Notes: generated from the letters alone by a model not told the origin. A stretch of 64,000 nt of DNA from Diprion similis (GCF_021155765.1 NC_060107.1:8170501-8234500), one strand, 5' to 3'; shown: positions 12,601-51,556, counted from the stretch's first letter. Program-made: numbers and translations.

Positions 12601-12922
12601 CACAAACAATAATGTACCACTTTGGTGGTAATTAAGGTTGAAAAAAAAAGACAAATCTTCCTTGGCATTTACGTGTAAAGAACATATTTTGGAAGTTGTG
12701 CATTTTCAATGATCTTCAGGCGGGCGAGTAACGGGACTTCAAGAAGCTGTTTGGGATGCTGCAAAGTCGGTTTGCGATTCGTGCGGTTTTACTGGGGCCA
12801 ACATCGGCTGTGTGAAGCGAGGTTGCCGTAGCGTAACTCATTACCCCTGTGCTCTCACTAAGGGCTGGCTTCTAGATACGAACCAGTACATACCCAAATG
12901 CAACCTTCATCGAGTTACGTGA
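9672..12922 (+). CDS. TCF20/RAI1-like nuclear protein with C-terminal ePHD module
   Basis: Five exons splice in phase: 9672-9765, 9844-11871, 11987-12168, 12249-12567, 12720-12922 (stop TGA), giving 941 aa. The start ATG (MSGQYPGHSRPPVGT) follows AAC. Residues 1-110 are Pro/Gln/His-rich. The large second exon is disordered and charged, with basic nuclear-signal-like stretches near residue 395 (KQRRKRKLEK) and an AT-hook-like GKGRGGKRK near 575-586, followed by a lysine-rich block. Residues 733-938 form the extended PHD finger: a WVCVFC zinc knuckle at 733-738, then WLHEQC at 859-864, CDSC at 893-896, then GC, C, H, C and a final C-x2-H at 935-938. This C-terminal ePHD following a long disordered region is the hallmark of vertebrate TCF20 and RAI1, which bind nucleosomes and regulate transcription. 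A nuclear chromatin role is inferred by homology. Three of the four introns are 78-152 bases. The exact orthologue name in flies is not claimed. Confidence 0.85.
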
Positions 12923-15900
12923 AACTATGGTGGATCGGTAAACAGGGAAAAAATTGTGTAACATCGTTAAAACATAAGGACTATAAAACGTTTTACCCAC
13001 GTTTATAATGTAGAAATTGCGCATGCGACAAAACGGATGCCGGAAAGATGTTGGAAAAGAATGTTACGTGGACAGCGAGTTGTCACCTTTATATTAGTAA
13101 CGTCTATTTACCTCCAATAGAAATTTTTCCTATCACTCGAGTAATTATGTATATTTTACCGAAACTATGTGAAATGGTTGACTTTACTATTTGAACTTTA
13201 TCATCGTTTGCTTGATACAGCGTGACAAGTAATAAGTTATTCTACATATCTAGATTGTGTTACAAGCATGAAGGCAAAACCGAAAACTGCGAAGCCCAAA
13301 TGATGTAAAATAATTTTTTCTTTTTTGTTCTGCCTAAATCGACGATTTAGCGTAATCATAATCTGAAATGGAAGTATACATTTGTTTTTGGTATATATCT
13401 GCGATTCGTTGCTATCTCCTTGTGTATTATTTTTAAATCGACTTATAGCGATTCAGTTTAAATGGTATACGTATTCAAATTGAATATGTTTCAATGAGTC
13501 TTGAGTTAATATTTCACGGAACTCAATTATATTACAGACAAAAAATTCGAATGACAACTGGCCGAAGTGTGAGGATTTATCGAGCGATGCCTCTTGTAGT
13601 TGTGGATTTCGAAGTTATTTCGAAGCAGGTATCTGCTATATGCGGAAAGCATTGTTTGAAAATGTGATTGGAATAAAGCAGTTCTTCGAAAATCTTGTAT
13701 ATCGTTTCGTGAAGGATAAAAAGGAGTTTATATGTTTTCTAGTGACCAGTTGCGAAAATTCGTATAAGAATGTTAATCTGCTCATAGAAAACACTTTGGT
13801 TACTCCTTAGTCAGACATGGAGTGTTGAATAAATCATGTAATGGCAGCTGTTACTGTATATTTTCATTTATAACTTTACTAGGCTCTCATACACATCTAT
13901 AGTTCTAAATATACAACATCAACAAAGTAATTTCGTTGGTGATATTATTGAAATGTGGACAACAAATCAGCTATTAATAATAGATAGAAGAATTTTCATT
14001 ATGAGAATAATTTGGTCGCTGGAAAACGGGTAAATTAAAAATTCCCTTGCGTACAGAAGTTTTTTTTTTTTTTTTGTTTTTTTTTCGCACATTTCACCTT
14101 TCAATCCAAAACACTGATAATACTGCTCGTTGACCAGATAACTATACCTAATGCTATAATCATGTTTTAAAGATGTTCAGTCCAGGAATACTGGGGCACA
14201 GGACAATGCAAAGTATATTGACTGTAACCTGAAGACATTTACCTAAATGAAAGCAATTATATACTTATAATTAGTGCTGCAAGTGTGCCGTATTCAGTTT
14301 TTGTTTTTTCTAGAAAAAATAAAGTTTTACTGTAAGTATCAAGAAGAAATAATATATTGTGAAGTAATGAAATTCAATCATCGATTGCGTTTAAATTATT
14401 GTTATACATTAGTTTTCATATTTTGAATGTTATAAAATGGAATATGCGTGATCTTAAGTAAGGGAACAGCACTGTTGTACAGCATAAATTAATTTTTTTC
14501 TTTGTTTTTTTCTACAAAGCAAGGGAGTCGAAATGAACAAATTCATTTACTGAGTCGCTAGGGTGTTTATACCTTTGCTTGTAAATTTCAATTACAGTAG
14601 TATAAAAATCAATTTCAAAGTTTTATATGTATGGATATTTTTTTTCTAAGCGTAATACATCATAAATGAATTCCTATTGTACAAGGAATTGGCAGGAATT
14701 TAGTTTTGTAGTTAAAACTGTCATCGCAGTTTTTATAGACATTGACAACCATTGTCTAGTGATTGGTAGTAATATATTTAAAAGAAGCTTAGGAATCAGA
14801 ATAATCATTTATTATTAGTTATATCATACGTCGTACAAAACAAGGAAAACAGATTTTTGCTACGATAAAGGTAAAGAGCTATGTTCTGGCATATTGGAAA
14901 GAAAATTGTAAAAAATGAATAATAATAACAATAATAAATATATAGGTATTGTAAATACACATACTTTTATTTCAAGTAGGCCGAAGTATATCTAGCATAG
15001 TTTGTTTTTTCTCCCCCGTTGAGGTAATTAAAATAATAACCATTTTTAAGTAATAGATTTATAATTAAAACAAATAAAAGAAAAAAGAAAATTGGGAAAA
15101 TTATCAGAGATAATGATTCTTTGTACATAATAACGTTGTGTAAAAAGGATAATGAAAAAACAGCATTTTATGTAGAAGCATAATATTCATTTGTAAGTAG
15201 ATTTCATGGGTTATTTCTAAAACAGTGACTAAATAGACTACACCATTATTTAGTTACTTATCTTGACAGAAAAAAAAAATTCATTATTGTAAAGCAATAA
15301 TGAAACCAAGGTTTCGAATACACAGTATACGCATGTATAAATTATGTTTCAGCGTTTGTGAAACAATTCTCATCACGAATCATTATGCATGACACAAGAT
15401 GTAAAATTATTTGACTATATCTTAACAACGTTGCACTTTTCTCATGCTCTTCTATTCAACATGCGCAAAATGATTTTATTTTACTAGAATAAATGTATGT
15501 AACTTATAAATATTATGAACGCCAGCCACTAATTAGTCACGGTTTTGAATTTCCAATGTTACTAGAAGACAGGCCTTTAAATTTATAGAAAAATTGAAAA
15601 AAGACGGAATCGATACGAAACATACAAGACAACAGTTAAAATTATGGTTTAGGTCTGTTAGTAAGAGATAATAACAAAACGCTTATACATATACTATATT
15701 CTATGATTATGTATGAAAGGGAAGCAAAATTTTATCCTAGGAAAAATTATAATACGTACCTACTTGTGATATAACAGATATCTGGAAATAATGATGATGA
15801 TGATGATGTGTTTGAATGTGTTTTTTCACCTTATTTTTCTTGAAAATAGGATATCTTTCTTTTCTTTTCTTTTTCATCTTATTGTTAAACTAATTAATTA

Positions 15901-16970
15901 TGTAAAGTATCAGACTATCTAGTGAAAATTACGTGTGGTCCGAGCAAATGAGAATAAACTTGAGTTTGATGTGTGTAAAAACAAAATAGAAAAAAAAAAC
16001 CACAAAAAAATAAAATAAAATATAACAGAAAATTAGAACTTGGTACGTAAAATGCCAAGTGAATTGTAGCATAAGGCTTGGAAATGATAGTTAAGCAAGG
16101 AAGTAATTATCAGAAACGAAATTTCGTTAATTATAGAATAAACAGAAAGAAAATTGAAACAACGTAACAATAATAAAAGCAAAAGCCTAATACCCCTAAT
16201 TTGTATAAAAGTTTACTATTATACATCTGTAAAAAGTGTAGCGAGTTCTTATAATTCCAAAAAAGAAACAAATAGATAATATTTGAAACAAAACAGTAAC
16301 AATCGAACGGATATGTCTTGTGGAAAAATTGATCAAAAATGAAAGCGGAAAAAACCAATACAAACAAGAACTGTTAATTATACAATGATATTTCACAACC
16401 AATAGATATTTTTACTTTTTTCATAGCAAGTAACTTGCCTCCCCTGTTCCCCTCAAATTAGGTGTATGTAATTTTTGTGACCTGGTTTAATGATAATGTC
16501 GACAACAAAATAGTAACGGATTATCTGTTTTAATCTCTATTAAATTACGTGACATGATAAATGCCGACAGATTATTATATTGGTCGATTCAGACGTACGA
16601 TTAAGTCTTCATCTTTGTGTAATATAAATATATACGATAAATAGTAATAACAATAACAATAAAACACGGTATGAATCACATTTTATTGCGTGTAAATAGT
16701 GTCTCAAAAGTTCTATTCTATTTATCGGCTTTCCTGGAATGCATGCATCTTTGTCGCTGAGAACGTGAATAATGGTTTTGAAAGAAATCTTAAGAACCTT
16801 TTTGACACGTTTACACGCTCCGTAAATCTGTAACTAATTACCCTCGTGTACTACTTTATCGCAATCTGATATTTTATTCTTAGAATTTATGCCAACGATA
16901 ATTGATTGTGAATTTTTCCCGATATCTGTAAAAAACGTGCAAAGTTTTCCGTTAAAATTCATTTTCGATC
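12923..16970 (+). other. 3' UTR and spacer after the ePHD gene
   Basis: About 4 kb of AT-rich sequence with no coding region. AATAAA signals occur at 13672-13677 and 13828-13833, and further ones occur downstream, so alternative 3' ends are likely. A GAT repeat lies near 15790-15810. From about 16900 onward the sequence becomes GC-richer as the promoter of the next gene is approached. Confidence 0.5.
13672..13677 (+). terminator. Candidate poly(A) signal of the ePHD gene
   Basis: The first perfect AATAAA downstream of the stop codon, about 750 bases away. A second copy is at 13828-13833. Confidence 0.4.
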
Positions 16971-17269
16971 AGTGATCACGTCAGGAAGCCGTTTCGGACT
17001 TTTGGTCATTCAAATTCCGCGCCATCCCCAACGGCCCACTTCACTTCGCTCGCCAAGCTTCAGCGATTGTCCGTCCTGGCGCTGGGATCGACGAATCGCG
17101 ACTATCGTCCCTCTCTTCACTCGGGTTTCGTGGTTTTTGGCTTTTTCAGTATGTCACCAACCGCCGTGCAGAGTGGATGTCGTTAATGGATCGGTGCCGG
17201 GCGCCGCGTGATTGGTTTGTAACAAATACTAGTGAATTAACGTTCCCGAAAGGATAATGTGGACACAAA
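16971..17269 (+). promoter_or_regulatory. Promoter or 5' leader of the membrane-protein gene
   Basis: A GC-richer island in AT-rich surroundings directly upstream of the ATG at 17270. It includes an E2F-like TTCCGCGCC near 17010-17020 and several CpG dinucleotides. The transcription start is not determinable from sequence. Confidence 0.35.

Positions 17270-17277
<8 letters not shown>
17257..17277 (+). promoter_or_regulatory. Overlapping upstream ORF at the membrane-protein start
   Basis: An ATG at 17257-17259 opens a six-codon frame that ends with TAA at 17275-17277, overlapping the main ATG at 17270 in another frame. A scanning ribosome that used it would have to reinitiate almost in place, so it could dampen translation. 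Alternatively, it may be bypassed by leaky scanning. Confidence 0.4.
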
Positions 17278-42303
<25,026 letters not shown>

Positions 42304-43123
42304 TTCGCCGACACTCGCGGGTTATACATACAACGTACATATCCATTAGCTATTTAATATTTTACTCGAACACAGTGATCGCTGAGTCGATGAATATTTC
42401 CGCGATATTTGTTCAAATTCAAATTAAATTCATTCTAAATGTTTTAACCAGATATTTATCTCAAATGTTGAGACAATAGGTTTCTGGTTTCAAATAATTT
42501 AGTCTCAACCTTCGAGTAAATATTTAAACAAAACGGTTGAAACTCATAATCATTGGATCAGCCTTATTCGACATATCGGACTATATAATACGACGAAATA
42601 GTGAAAATACCAAATAATTATAGGACTTCTTTTGTATAAATATTGATTGATATTTAATTATTGAATATTATATTGTTTTATATTACTGTATATTTAGTGT
42701 ACTAGTCAGTATATATTTTCGTCGAGAGCGCAATATTCGTCCTCTTGACAGTCGAGTGTCAAAAATTTTGCTCTTTCATGTAAAATTTTTCATTTCTCTA
42801 TTCTTCGAATCTCATTTTTTTATGTAACTCCTGAATCTTCACATGTATACTTATTAAATGTGTACAATTATATATTACACATAGGTATATTTCCCAGTGA
42901 AGCAATGCGAATTCTATTTTGTTCACTTCTTTTATATAATATAATATATGTATACCTTATAGGACCGTCGACGGGTCCTTTGTACAAAATGATGTATATA
43001 TACACTTATGTAATAATTCATATTCAAGCATGAGTATTAGGTTTAGTAACAATTGATCATAATATATGCAATAAACCGCGGACGCATATCAATCTGCTCA
43101 CGCGAATGTACATGGAAAATAAA
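42304..43123 (+). other. 3' UTR of the membrane-protein gene
   Basis: AT-rich and non-coding. AATAAA signals lie at 43070-43075 and 43118-43123, about 770 bases after the stop. Confidence 0.5.
43070..43075 (+). terminator. Candidate poly(A) signal of the membrane-protein gene
   Basis: A perfect AATAAA; a second copy follows at 43118-43123. Confidence 0.45.
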
Positions 43124-44266
43124 TGAAGTAAATTAAATTACCAAATACGATATTAAACGATCTTTATTATTGAACTATCTTACTAATACCAAATGCGGTG
43201 AATTCATCTGCCGCAATTTAATCCCGTAAACGCTTTCTAATCAAACATGAAAATGAAGCTATCAGGTCAACAACTGAAACGGTATATTCGTTTGGCGTAT
43301 GTATTATCGTGCGTAACGAAACGATTATTCCAGCATTTTTGGCTTGGATCAAATTGAATTTAATTATTCATAACTGCTTACCGTGTAGATTGATAAATTT
43401 CCTATACCCTTTTTACAGCGTCCACTTCAGTTTTGTTTCAATTTGTACCAAGTTTGGACGAGCGGTGGGTCACGTTGCCCTCCCTGTTCATTCGTATTCC
43501 CGCCACAGTTACTGATTTGATTAGCCACAGTGCTAAGAAGTCATCGACGATGGAAGAGGCATAGAAAAGATACGCGTTATCGATATTAAGCCCGATATAA
43601 ATTACTGTGAATAATTTTCAAATGTGTGACGTAAATATCAGTGAGAAATTGATTAAACCCTGTTTCAAAGTAGTGAAAAGATTAGAGAAAGTAACCAGAA
43701 TTCATTGTACCGGATGTGTGCGGCGGGGTGGATACAGAGAAATATGTCGCGATGCGCGCGTCGCAGGAAATTGCGCGCGCATATCGTTTTCGTGAACGAG
43801 TACACCTCGAATATTTGGATGATGAAATGAAAATGATGGCTAAATCGATGAAAAATAATCTTGATTCATTATGAATTCCCGATAAATGCAAACCGATTCA
43901 GTATCTCGCTGCTTTATACCCATCATTGTATCCCGAATGGGGATAAATTTATCGTCAGGGTTGTGACGAGCGTGGAAGGCGAGGTCCGCCATGACAGTAG
44001 TCGTATTTTCTCTAAACTGCAACAACAATTATTCTCCCGTGTATTTTTGTAAAATTATCGAGGTTCCAGACCCGGTTCATACCCTATTCGGCACTCATAC
44101 TGCCCCGGGTTTTTCCTAGTTTCATTCGGTGATATTTGTCGACGCGGTAGTCGCGGTGCGTGGCCATTATCGAGGGATTTGCTTGTGGGTACCTGTGGCG
44201 AGGTGAGGTGTTGGAGAGGCGTCCCCCCTCGCGTCGGGACGCACGTCCCCGGCCTCGACGACCGAG

Positions 44267-45852
44267 ATGCCAGCCCCGCCAACAACAGCAAACACGTGAG
44301 TGCCTCCTGACAACCCCCCTTAATCCCTTACAACCAGGACGTCAATCCTCCCAGCTTCGGGACGGCCGTTTTCATTTATCCGAGCATTATTCTTACCCGC
44401 GATAAACCTCCATTTTGTTACGTTCGCAGTCCCGTTTGGAAATTGACGCGTCATGCGGTCACCCAGAAGATGGGCACATACTTATGTATATCCTGCAATA
44501 CGTACACGCGCGTATGCATACTTGATTGCTCTTATCATTATTTCAACTCCTTTTTTCAGGGTATTACGTATTTATCAACACATCCGATGTCACACTTTAT
44601 CCCCTTTATCTATCAGACTCTTCTCCCGTTATCCACAATCCATCCAACGGCTGCATCCCTGCTGCAGTTTCTCCTCACGTTTTTTTCTCGTCTTTTCGCT
44701 CTTATTTTCTTCTCACTGTACTTAGTTTCAACTCGGAGTTAAGTTATAATAGTCACGGCCTGTGCAGACTCGGAAATAATAGAGTTATCGAACTCGTCTC
44801 CGTTTGCCTTGATTATTTTCTATTCTTTTCTCATTTTCGCCCCAACTCGCGACTATTCTCTTCTTAGTGTTAAGACTAGTTTATAATAAATTTTTCTCTC
44901 CTCTCCTAGTTGCAAGTTTCAACTAAATTTTAGGTCATTTTTTTTCCTCATACGTTCATTGGCAGATATCAGAGTCAAACGATAGCCACACATATTGCAC
45001 AAAGAGATGTATTGTTATCTTGAGAGCTCAGATCTTATTCGATATTTATAGTTTAATCGGTGGAAGATCTTTGAAACTTCATTGAAATTACATTCCCAGT
45101 AACAGGAACTCTTTCTCACTTGATTTATCTCGACATGATGCTGTTTCTTGTTAATTCTTAATAGATTGTCATCTAAGCTACTGAATGCAATGTACACAAG
45201 ATTCATTGGATACATTCATATACAGGGAAAAAATCGTGAGTTTAAAGAATGTAGTGTTTTTAGTATCGCACAAAAAGAGCGCCCCAGAGAGACACTGCGT
45301 CCAATTACTTCTTAGTTATCCCTTCCGAGAATATCTTCCATGATCTGACACGAGGCTGAAATCAGTAACGTCAGCCTAACAAAACATTGGTGGAAAAATG
45401 ATCACTATTTTGCAATTTTGTAGTGAAATTGAAGTGGTCGAGTTTTCAAAATAAGAATTTCCTTTGCCTTGTGATAATGTTACTAATTTTAACCTCACGA
45501 GCTGACTTGATACTCTTGTCTCACTTGTGTTCACGAAATCACATTTTTTCTTTCCATTATCTGTTACTTCCGGATCAAGTGCAAGCTTCTTCTTTGAACT
45601 TGAGCTTTCTTTCAGCATCTTCCCGATGTTAGAAACAGTTGATAAATACTTTGAACTGTGTATTTCTTGAAGCAAAACAATTTATATGGACAATTTTATT
45701 GATGCGGAAGAAAGTTATAAATTACTCGCATCGTGATGCGGATAACATACGAGTGATATTTTGTTTATTTTTGAACCTCTAACACGAATGAATTTTTTTT
45801 TAGGTCAAGGAACGATGAGCTACAGATGACGATTGTCAACAATCCTCATTGA
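44267..45852 (+). promoter_or_regulatory. Possible spliced upstream ORF in the crol leader
   Basis: An ATG at 44267 starts nine codons plus two bases before the donor at 44296. If joined to the exon that starts at 45804, the frame runs on to TGA at 45850-45852, giving 25 codons. The stop lies six bases before the main ATG at 45859. This depends on the leader exon being real. Confidence 0.3.
45349..45502. mobile_element. Foldback MITE, copy 3 (GAAGTTAGTAAC family)
   Basis: The left end GAGGCTGAAATCAGTAACGT and the right end (reverse complement GAGGTTAAAATTAGTAAC) are diverged versions of the family ends seen at 37028 and 37522. About 150 bp, in the leader intron of crol. No target-site duplication is certain. 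Confidence 0.55.
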
Positions 45853-45858
45853 ACGAAG

Positions 45859-47743
45859 ATGAACGGGGAGCAGCATGCACTGCCAGCGACTACGCAGGGG
45901 CAGCAAGAGGTAAGAAAGTATTCTTAGCTTTATTACGAGGCTGTATTCCAATTGAAAAATGTGCGACAAAGAAATGTCTTGAAGATAAAATCGCTTCTGC
46001 AATATGTCGTAAAGCATTAGATCTATCTTGATAAGTATCAATTTGAAAAATTACAATTCTATGAAAATCTCGACCGCATCCTGCTGCACCGTGCATAGCT
46101 TAGTTGTGAGAATGTGTTATTATTACTTTCCAAAATATCTCAACGTTGATAATTTTTTTATTTTAATTTCTCTTTGTTATCGTTGTGTTAGTGTATCTTA
46201 GCATTGCCTGCAAAACATACTTTCTATCCGTATATCGTACGAGCTCTTGAGGTCGATCAATGCAACTTTCCACCAGAGTTCATCACGGAAAATGCGCATC
46301 GTATGTATGAAACTCCATTTCTTCTCACACGAAACACGGAATCGTCGCCTGCGGCATGCATGTTACAGAACTAAGTGTTATGAACCATTAACTTGACCTA
46401 GAGTAAACAGAAATCAAAGTTAGAAGTCAGCTTCTATGGTTGAAAATAGAATGATGGCACACTGGTATCAGTTGGAAAACAGCCTTGAGGCATGCCTCTG
46501 CATGCGAAATTGATGTCGTACAAAATGTTTGAATGTGTATCGGTAGGAAGTAAACGTGGGTCAAAGTGGTCGCCCTTCGTATCCAAGTGGATTGACCACT
46601 GGCTCTGGTCTTGGGAACGTAGGAAGTATTCCCCATTCGTCGGCAGATCTGCGCGTAGGTACAGCCGTAGCCTTAGCCTCTTCGGTAGCTAAATATTGGG
46701 TCCTGACCAATCTCTTTCCTGGGGCACCGCTTCCTCAGGTTTCGGTATATCACCACGCCCACCATAATTCCTCGCATCGAACCGCCGCTGGAGACACGGC
46801 AAATAAAGAATCAGCATCTGCGTTATCTCAAGAAATGGCATTGGCTCAGAACTCTCATCAGCAAGCATCTACTTCGCATCATCATCAGCAAACTTCGGTT
46901 AATACCAACAATCAACATAACTCCCTGCACCCAAATGCACAGGTTCGTTTTCTATAAACGACAGGCGCAAGTACGCTTACACAGTAGCTATTATTATACG
47001 TATTCATGTTTTTTTTTTTTTTTTTTTTTTTTTTTTGGTTGTTTCCATGTTTAAAAATAGTATGCTGCTTGAGTAGAGAGATTCATGTTTTTTTTCACAA
47101 ACTTCCACATTTTCAAAATTTCACATTTTTCACGTAGAAAAGTAATTTTAGCTATTTTTATTATTGCAACTTCTGTTAATCTCATTTTTCTCCTGCCACG
47201 GTAACGGTAATTTTATTTTGTGATTTTTTTTTGTTTTTCTACCTCGTTTCAAGACCTGTCACCATTTATTTTTCTGCAACAACTAGTATGGCAAATGTTG
47301 TTCTCAATAAATGGTACAAACGAAAGTATTATGCGAATCAAGAATAGAATAATTTTTTGTTCCTAAACGAGTAGAAGAATCACAAAATGCGATGTAAATT
47401 TTTAAGCTTTTAATTGCAACGCAATAACGATGGAGCTATCAAGTGAAGAGGTGAATTATTTATTGTTTGTTATTATCAATTAACTTTGGTGTCATAATCG
47501 CTTGTCTGCAGACGATGATTAAATGCTAGTATCATCAAGCATTGTGCAGCATTATCCACCCAATTTGTATTGTTTCAAATTCCCTTCTCAAAGTAAAGAT
47601 TATTGAATTATTTTCAACAGATTCCAGTATCGCTGCCTGGTCTCAGTTTAGACGGTACCCATATAACCCCAAGTGTCAGCCATTTGCATGCGGCACATGC
47701 ACAAATGCAGCAACAAATGCAGTCCCAGCAGCAATTGCATCAG

Positions 47744-47778
<35 letters not shown>

Positions 47779-48045
47779 GCAGCAACAACAGCAGCAACAA
47801 CAGCAGCAACAACAACAACAACAGCAGCAGCAATCACATCATCAAATGCAAAATCATCAGACTAGTCAAAATAGTGGGCACAGTCCGCCAAACCAGCCAA
47901 GTAATCAACGGGATGAAAATAAAGTGAAAGATGAAGGTGGAAGTTGTACTACTGAGAGATGCAGTGATAATCAAGTACACTGTCAGGTTCAGTGCGACCT
48001 CCAGTTGCAACCACAGGCACAAGCCGACATGCAACAGAATTTAAT

Positions 48046-48078
<33 letters not shown>

Positions 48079-51000
48079 ACAACAACAACAACAACAGCAG
48101 CAGCAGCAACAAATTGGGGTCAATATAGGAGGAAATAGTTCTGCAGATGGTGCAAATCAGAACAATTCTGACGGTATGAAAACTGAGAAAGAAAAGGAAA
48201 TGCGTCAGCACAGTATGGCACAGTAAGCATAACAGTGATCATTTTTTTACAATTGATATCCAGATTAATAAAAAAAAAACGTGTTAAAATAAAGCGAACA
48301 CCCAGGTTAATTGTTTTTGCTACAGCATGGCAGTATTTTTCAAACAATTTGAGCGTACGTTTATATTTCAGGGCCTAGTTTTGATTAATTCTTTCTTCAG
48401 ATTCCAGTTACCTGATCTGAAACCTGGAGGACATATGATGGATGTAAGAACAGCCGATGGTTCAGTAGTCAAAATAAGTGCTGGTAGCGAACAGGATCTT
48501 GCGAAGACACTGGGCGTTGAGATGGTACAGAATATGTACAAGGTAGGGATATTACGTCGTTAAAAGTTATCAGAATAAAAATGAGTATAATACAGTAATT
48601 GTGGATTTTCTTCATTAATGTGATTCAAATTACTTCTCGCATACTTACTTCCATGTTTTATTCACTCTGATTCTAGGTCAACGTCGAGGATATAAATCAA
48701 CTTTTGGCATACCACGAAGTTTTCGGTAAACTACAGAGTGAAATAGCTGCTGGAACAACATTGGTAGGTGGTACTGTACCGACCCAAACAGTAACTACAA
48801 TACAAAACGGCACTCCGATCGTGCAACAGGTTCAGTTGAATAAATTTGATATAAAAACAAGTGACGGAGAAGCAACCCCGGGACCAAGCGCATCTCCTGT
48901 CTCCGTTGGTAGTCACGCCTGCGAAGTATGTGGAAAAATATTTCAATTTCGCTATCAACTTATTGTACATCGGAGATATCATACGGAGCGCAAGCCGTTT
49001 ACATGTCAGGTAATCCATTGTTCTGTTTTAACACTGCAATAGTGAATTAATAGTTTCTACTAACGCTTTACACTCCCGATAAAATGACTAAAACAATCTT
49101 CTGTACTTGCTCCAGGTTTGTGGTAAAGCGTTTACCAATGCCAATGACCTCACACGCCATGGTAAATGCCATCTTGGAGGTTCCATGTTCACCTGCGCGG
49201 TCTGTTTTCACGTATTTGCTAACGCCCCATCACTGGAACGACACATGAAGAGACATGCTACTGACAAACCTTACAATTGTACCGTTTGTGGAAAAAGTTT
49301 CGCCAGGAAGGAACACTTGGACAACCACACTCGATGTCACACAGGCGAAACGCCTTATAGGTGCGTTTATTGTGTATCTTTTCACAACCCTTGATTTATT
49401 TTCATTACAATTAGTAGTTCTTAAGTTCATTGGAATCAAGTTCAGATGTGCCGACGTTTAAAAGTTGCTTGTTCATTTATTGTAAATAGAAAAATTAACC
49501 TCTTATTTTATCTATTTCCAGATGTCAGTATTGCGCTAAGACGTTCACCAGGAAGGAGCACATGGTTAATCACGTTCGCAAACATACCGGTGAGACACCA
49601 CATCGATGTGACATATGCAAGAAGAGTTTTACAAGAAAAGAGCATTTTATGAACCACGTTATGTGGCATACAGGGGAAACTCCTCATCACTGCCAGGTCT
49701 GTGGAAAGAAGTATACTCGCAAGGAGCATCTCGCCAATCACATGCGATCCCACACCAACGATACGCCCTTTCGCTGTGAAATTTGTGGTGAGTAAACCAC
49801 CCATGTTTAAGAATCACATATCCCTCAGGAAATTCCACGGAAAGAACTACAAATAGTTCAATATTCACAACTACCTTGTCAATATGCTCATTTGTAATTT
49901 TTCAAACTTCTGCAAACCAAACCCCCAAAGTTTTCTACAAAGGTTTCCAGTAATTGCAGTAGGTTGATGTCACTGGACTGTGAATAAAATTTCATATAAG
50001 TATTCGTTTACTTACATAATTTTCAAAGCAGTAACATCGAATTACATATCGCTTACAATTTTTCAAAAGTTTTTTTTAAGTCACTCAATGTTTTATAAAC
50101 GTGTCGGTTTTACGGAAATAATGTGACAAATTACCACGTTAATCATGCAAAAATTCAGCAAAAATCAGGATATATTGACTAGGCATGGGCAATACATCGT
50201 CTAAAAATCTAATCTCAGAATGAAGGCATTTGAGGATCAAAAATTCATTCTAACTTTTCATCTGCTAACATTCGTCCTCTGAATAGCAAAGAGAAATTTT
50301 TGTGGTAAAAAAACATTACATCTTTGTTCACCGATTTAAACTTGAATAAGGCAATGAGTAATTAATCAACAAACGTAAGCACTATTGATCTTAAAGCTGA
50401 ACAAATACACTGCGAGAACGTTACACTGCTTGTGATACAAGCCGGAAATTAGGTATTTAAATCGGCTTGCTAATCGTTGTACAAACGGTTCAGCAAGTAA
50501 GATGTTTTCGTTGATATTCGCAAAATATTCTTCTCGAGTATCATGAGGCTGTATTTTTGGTCTTGAACGGTATCAAAGATGCACAATTCTGCATTGTCAT
50601 CGTTGCAGCATAAGCATTGATGAAACTTTTTGTGTTTCTGTTATGTTGAGAAGGGTTGAAACAAAACCTTTGCAATTTTCGCGGCTTACATTTCGGCAAA
50701 GCATCGCTACGTGTTAGTGTGAATCAAATAAATTCTACCTCAGGCTTTCAATATCGTGTAGTAAAAGAGAAAGAAAAAAAAATTCAAATCAAGTTATCAT
50801 AAGCAGGTGATGCATTACGCGTGTCCATAATACCCTGAGATAATGATACGGAAGAAAGGGTGAAGACAGAAAAACGCGGTGAATTCCGCCAGCGTTTATT
50901 ACGTTGAAAAATCTACGGGCGTTAATGTATCCGAAAAATGAAACCTTATGATAAGTCTAGATGTAATATCTTTTTCGTACCACAATAATGATTAGAAATA

Positions 51001-51525
51001 TATGTATCGCGGCAGTTGATAATTATTAGCGGCACGTATAAGCCTTCATATTTATATACAACAGATGTAAATATTTTACGTCTAGTGCGCATGCTAAGTG
51101 AATATATAGTTTCATTTCCTTCCCGTCAAAGTTATCGAAAAACGGAAAAATAATATCCGCGAGAATTGATCGCGCATGGCTTCAACCGCGGCGATAGTCG
51201 CGCGCATTTCTTTCGCGTCGCCGACCCTTTATTCCATAACCTTAGGGATCAGTGACTTCAGTACCTTAAATTCTTACCAGTATATTTATATTTTTTTTAT
51301 TCTACATCTATTTCGGTTAAATTGGAATGGCATGACTTGTTATTTCGTAAATATCAGTGGTTCGTATTTTACTCTACTGATCTATTTTTACGTTATTATA
51401 GATCATACAGCAAGTCTCTCAAATATCATTTTATATATCAACACATTGAAGAAGAAAAAAATTCGATAACGAATTCGGCTGGATAATAAAACGTATTGCT
51501 TCCGCACTATTTCTTCTTCTTTATC

Positions 51526-51556
<31 letters not shown>

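Larger units (their letters stand above)
43124..45858 (+). other. Upstream and 5' leader region of crol
   Basis: This contains a CpG-rich zone at about 43725-44300, probably the promoter and first exon of crol, then an AT-rich intron-like stretch. A donor-like GTGAGT follows base 44295 and an acceptor TTTTAG ends at 45803, 55 bases before the crol ATG. A foldback element sits at 45349-45502. The upstream exon is inferred. Confidence 0.4.

Noticed and set aside
44443..44867. Overlapping 90-113 codon frames upstream of crol
   Set aside because: Three frames are open at once in pyrimidine-rich sequence and none has recognisable content; this is probably intron.
47648..47833. Minus-strand polyleucine frame
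   Set aside because: It is the antisense shadow of the crol CAG/CAA repeat.
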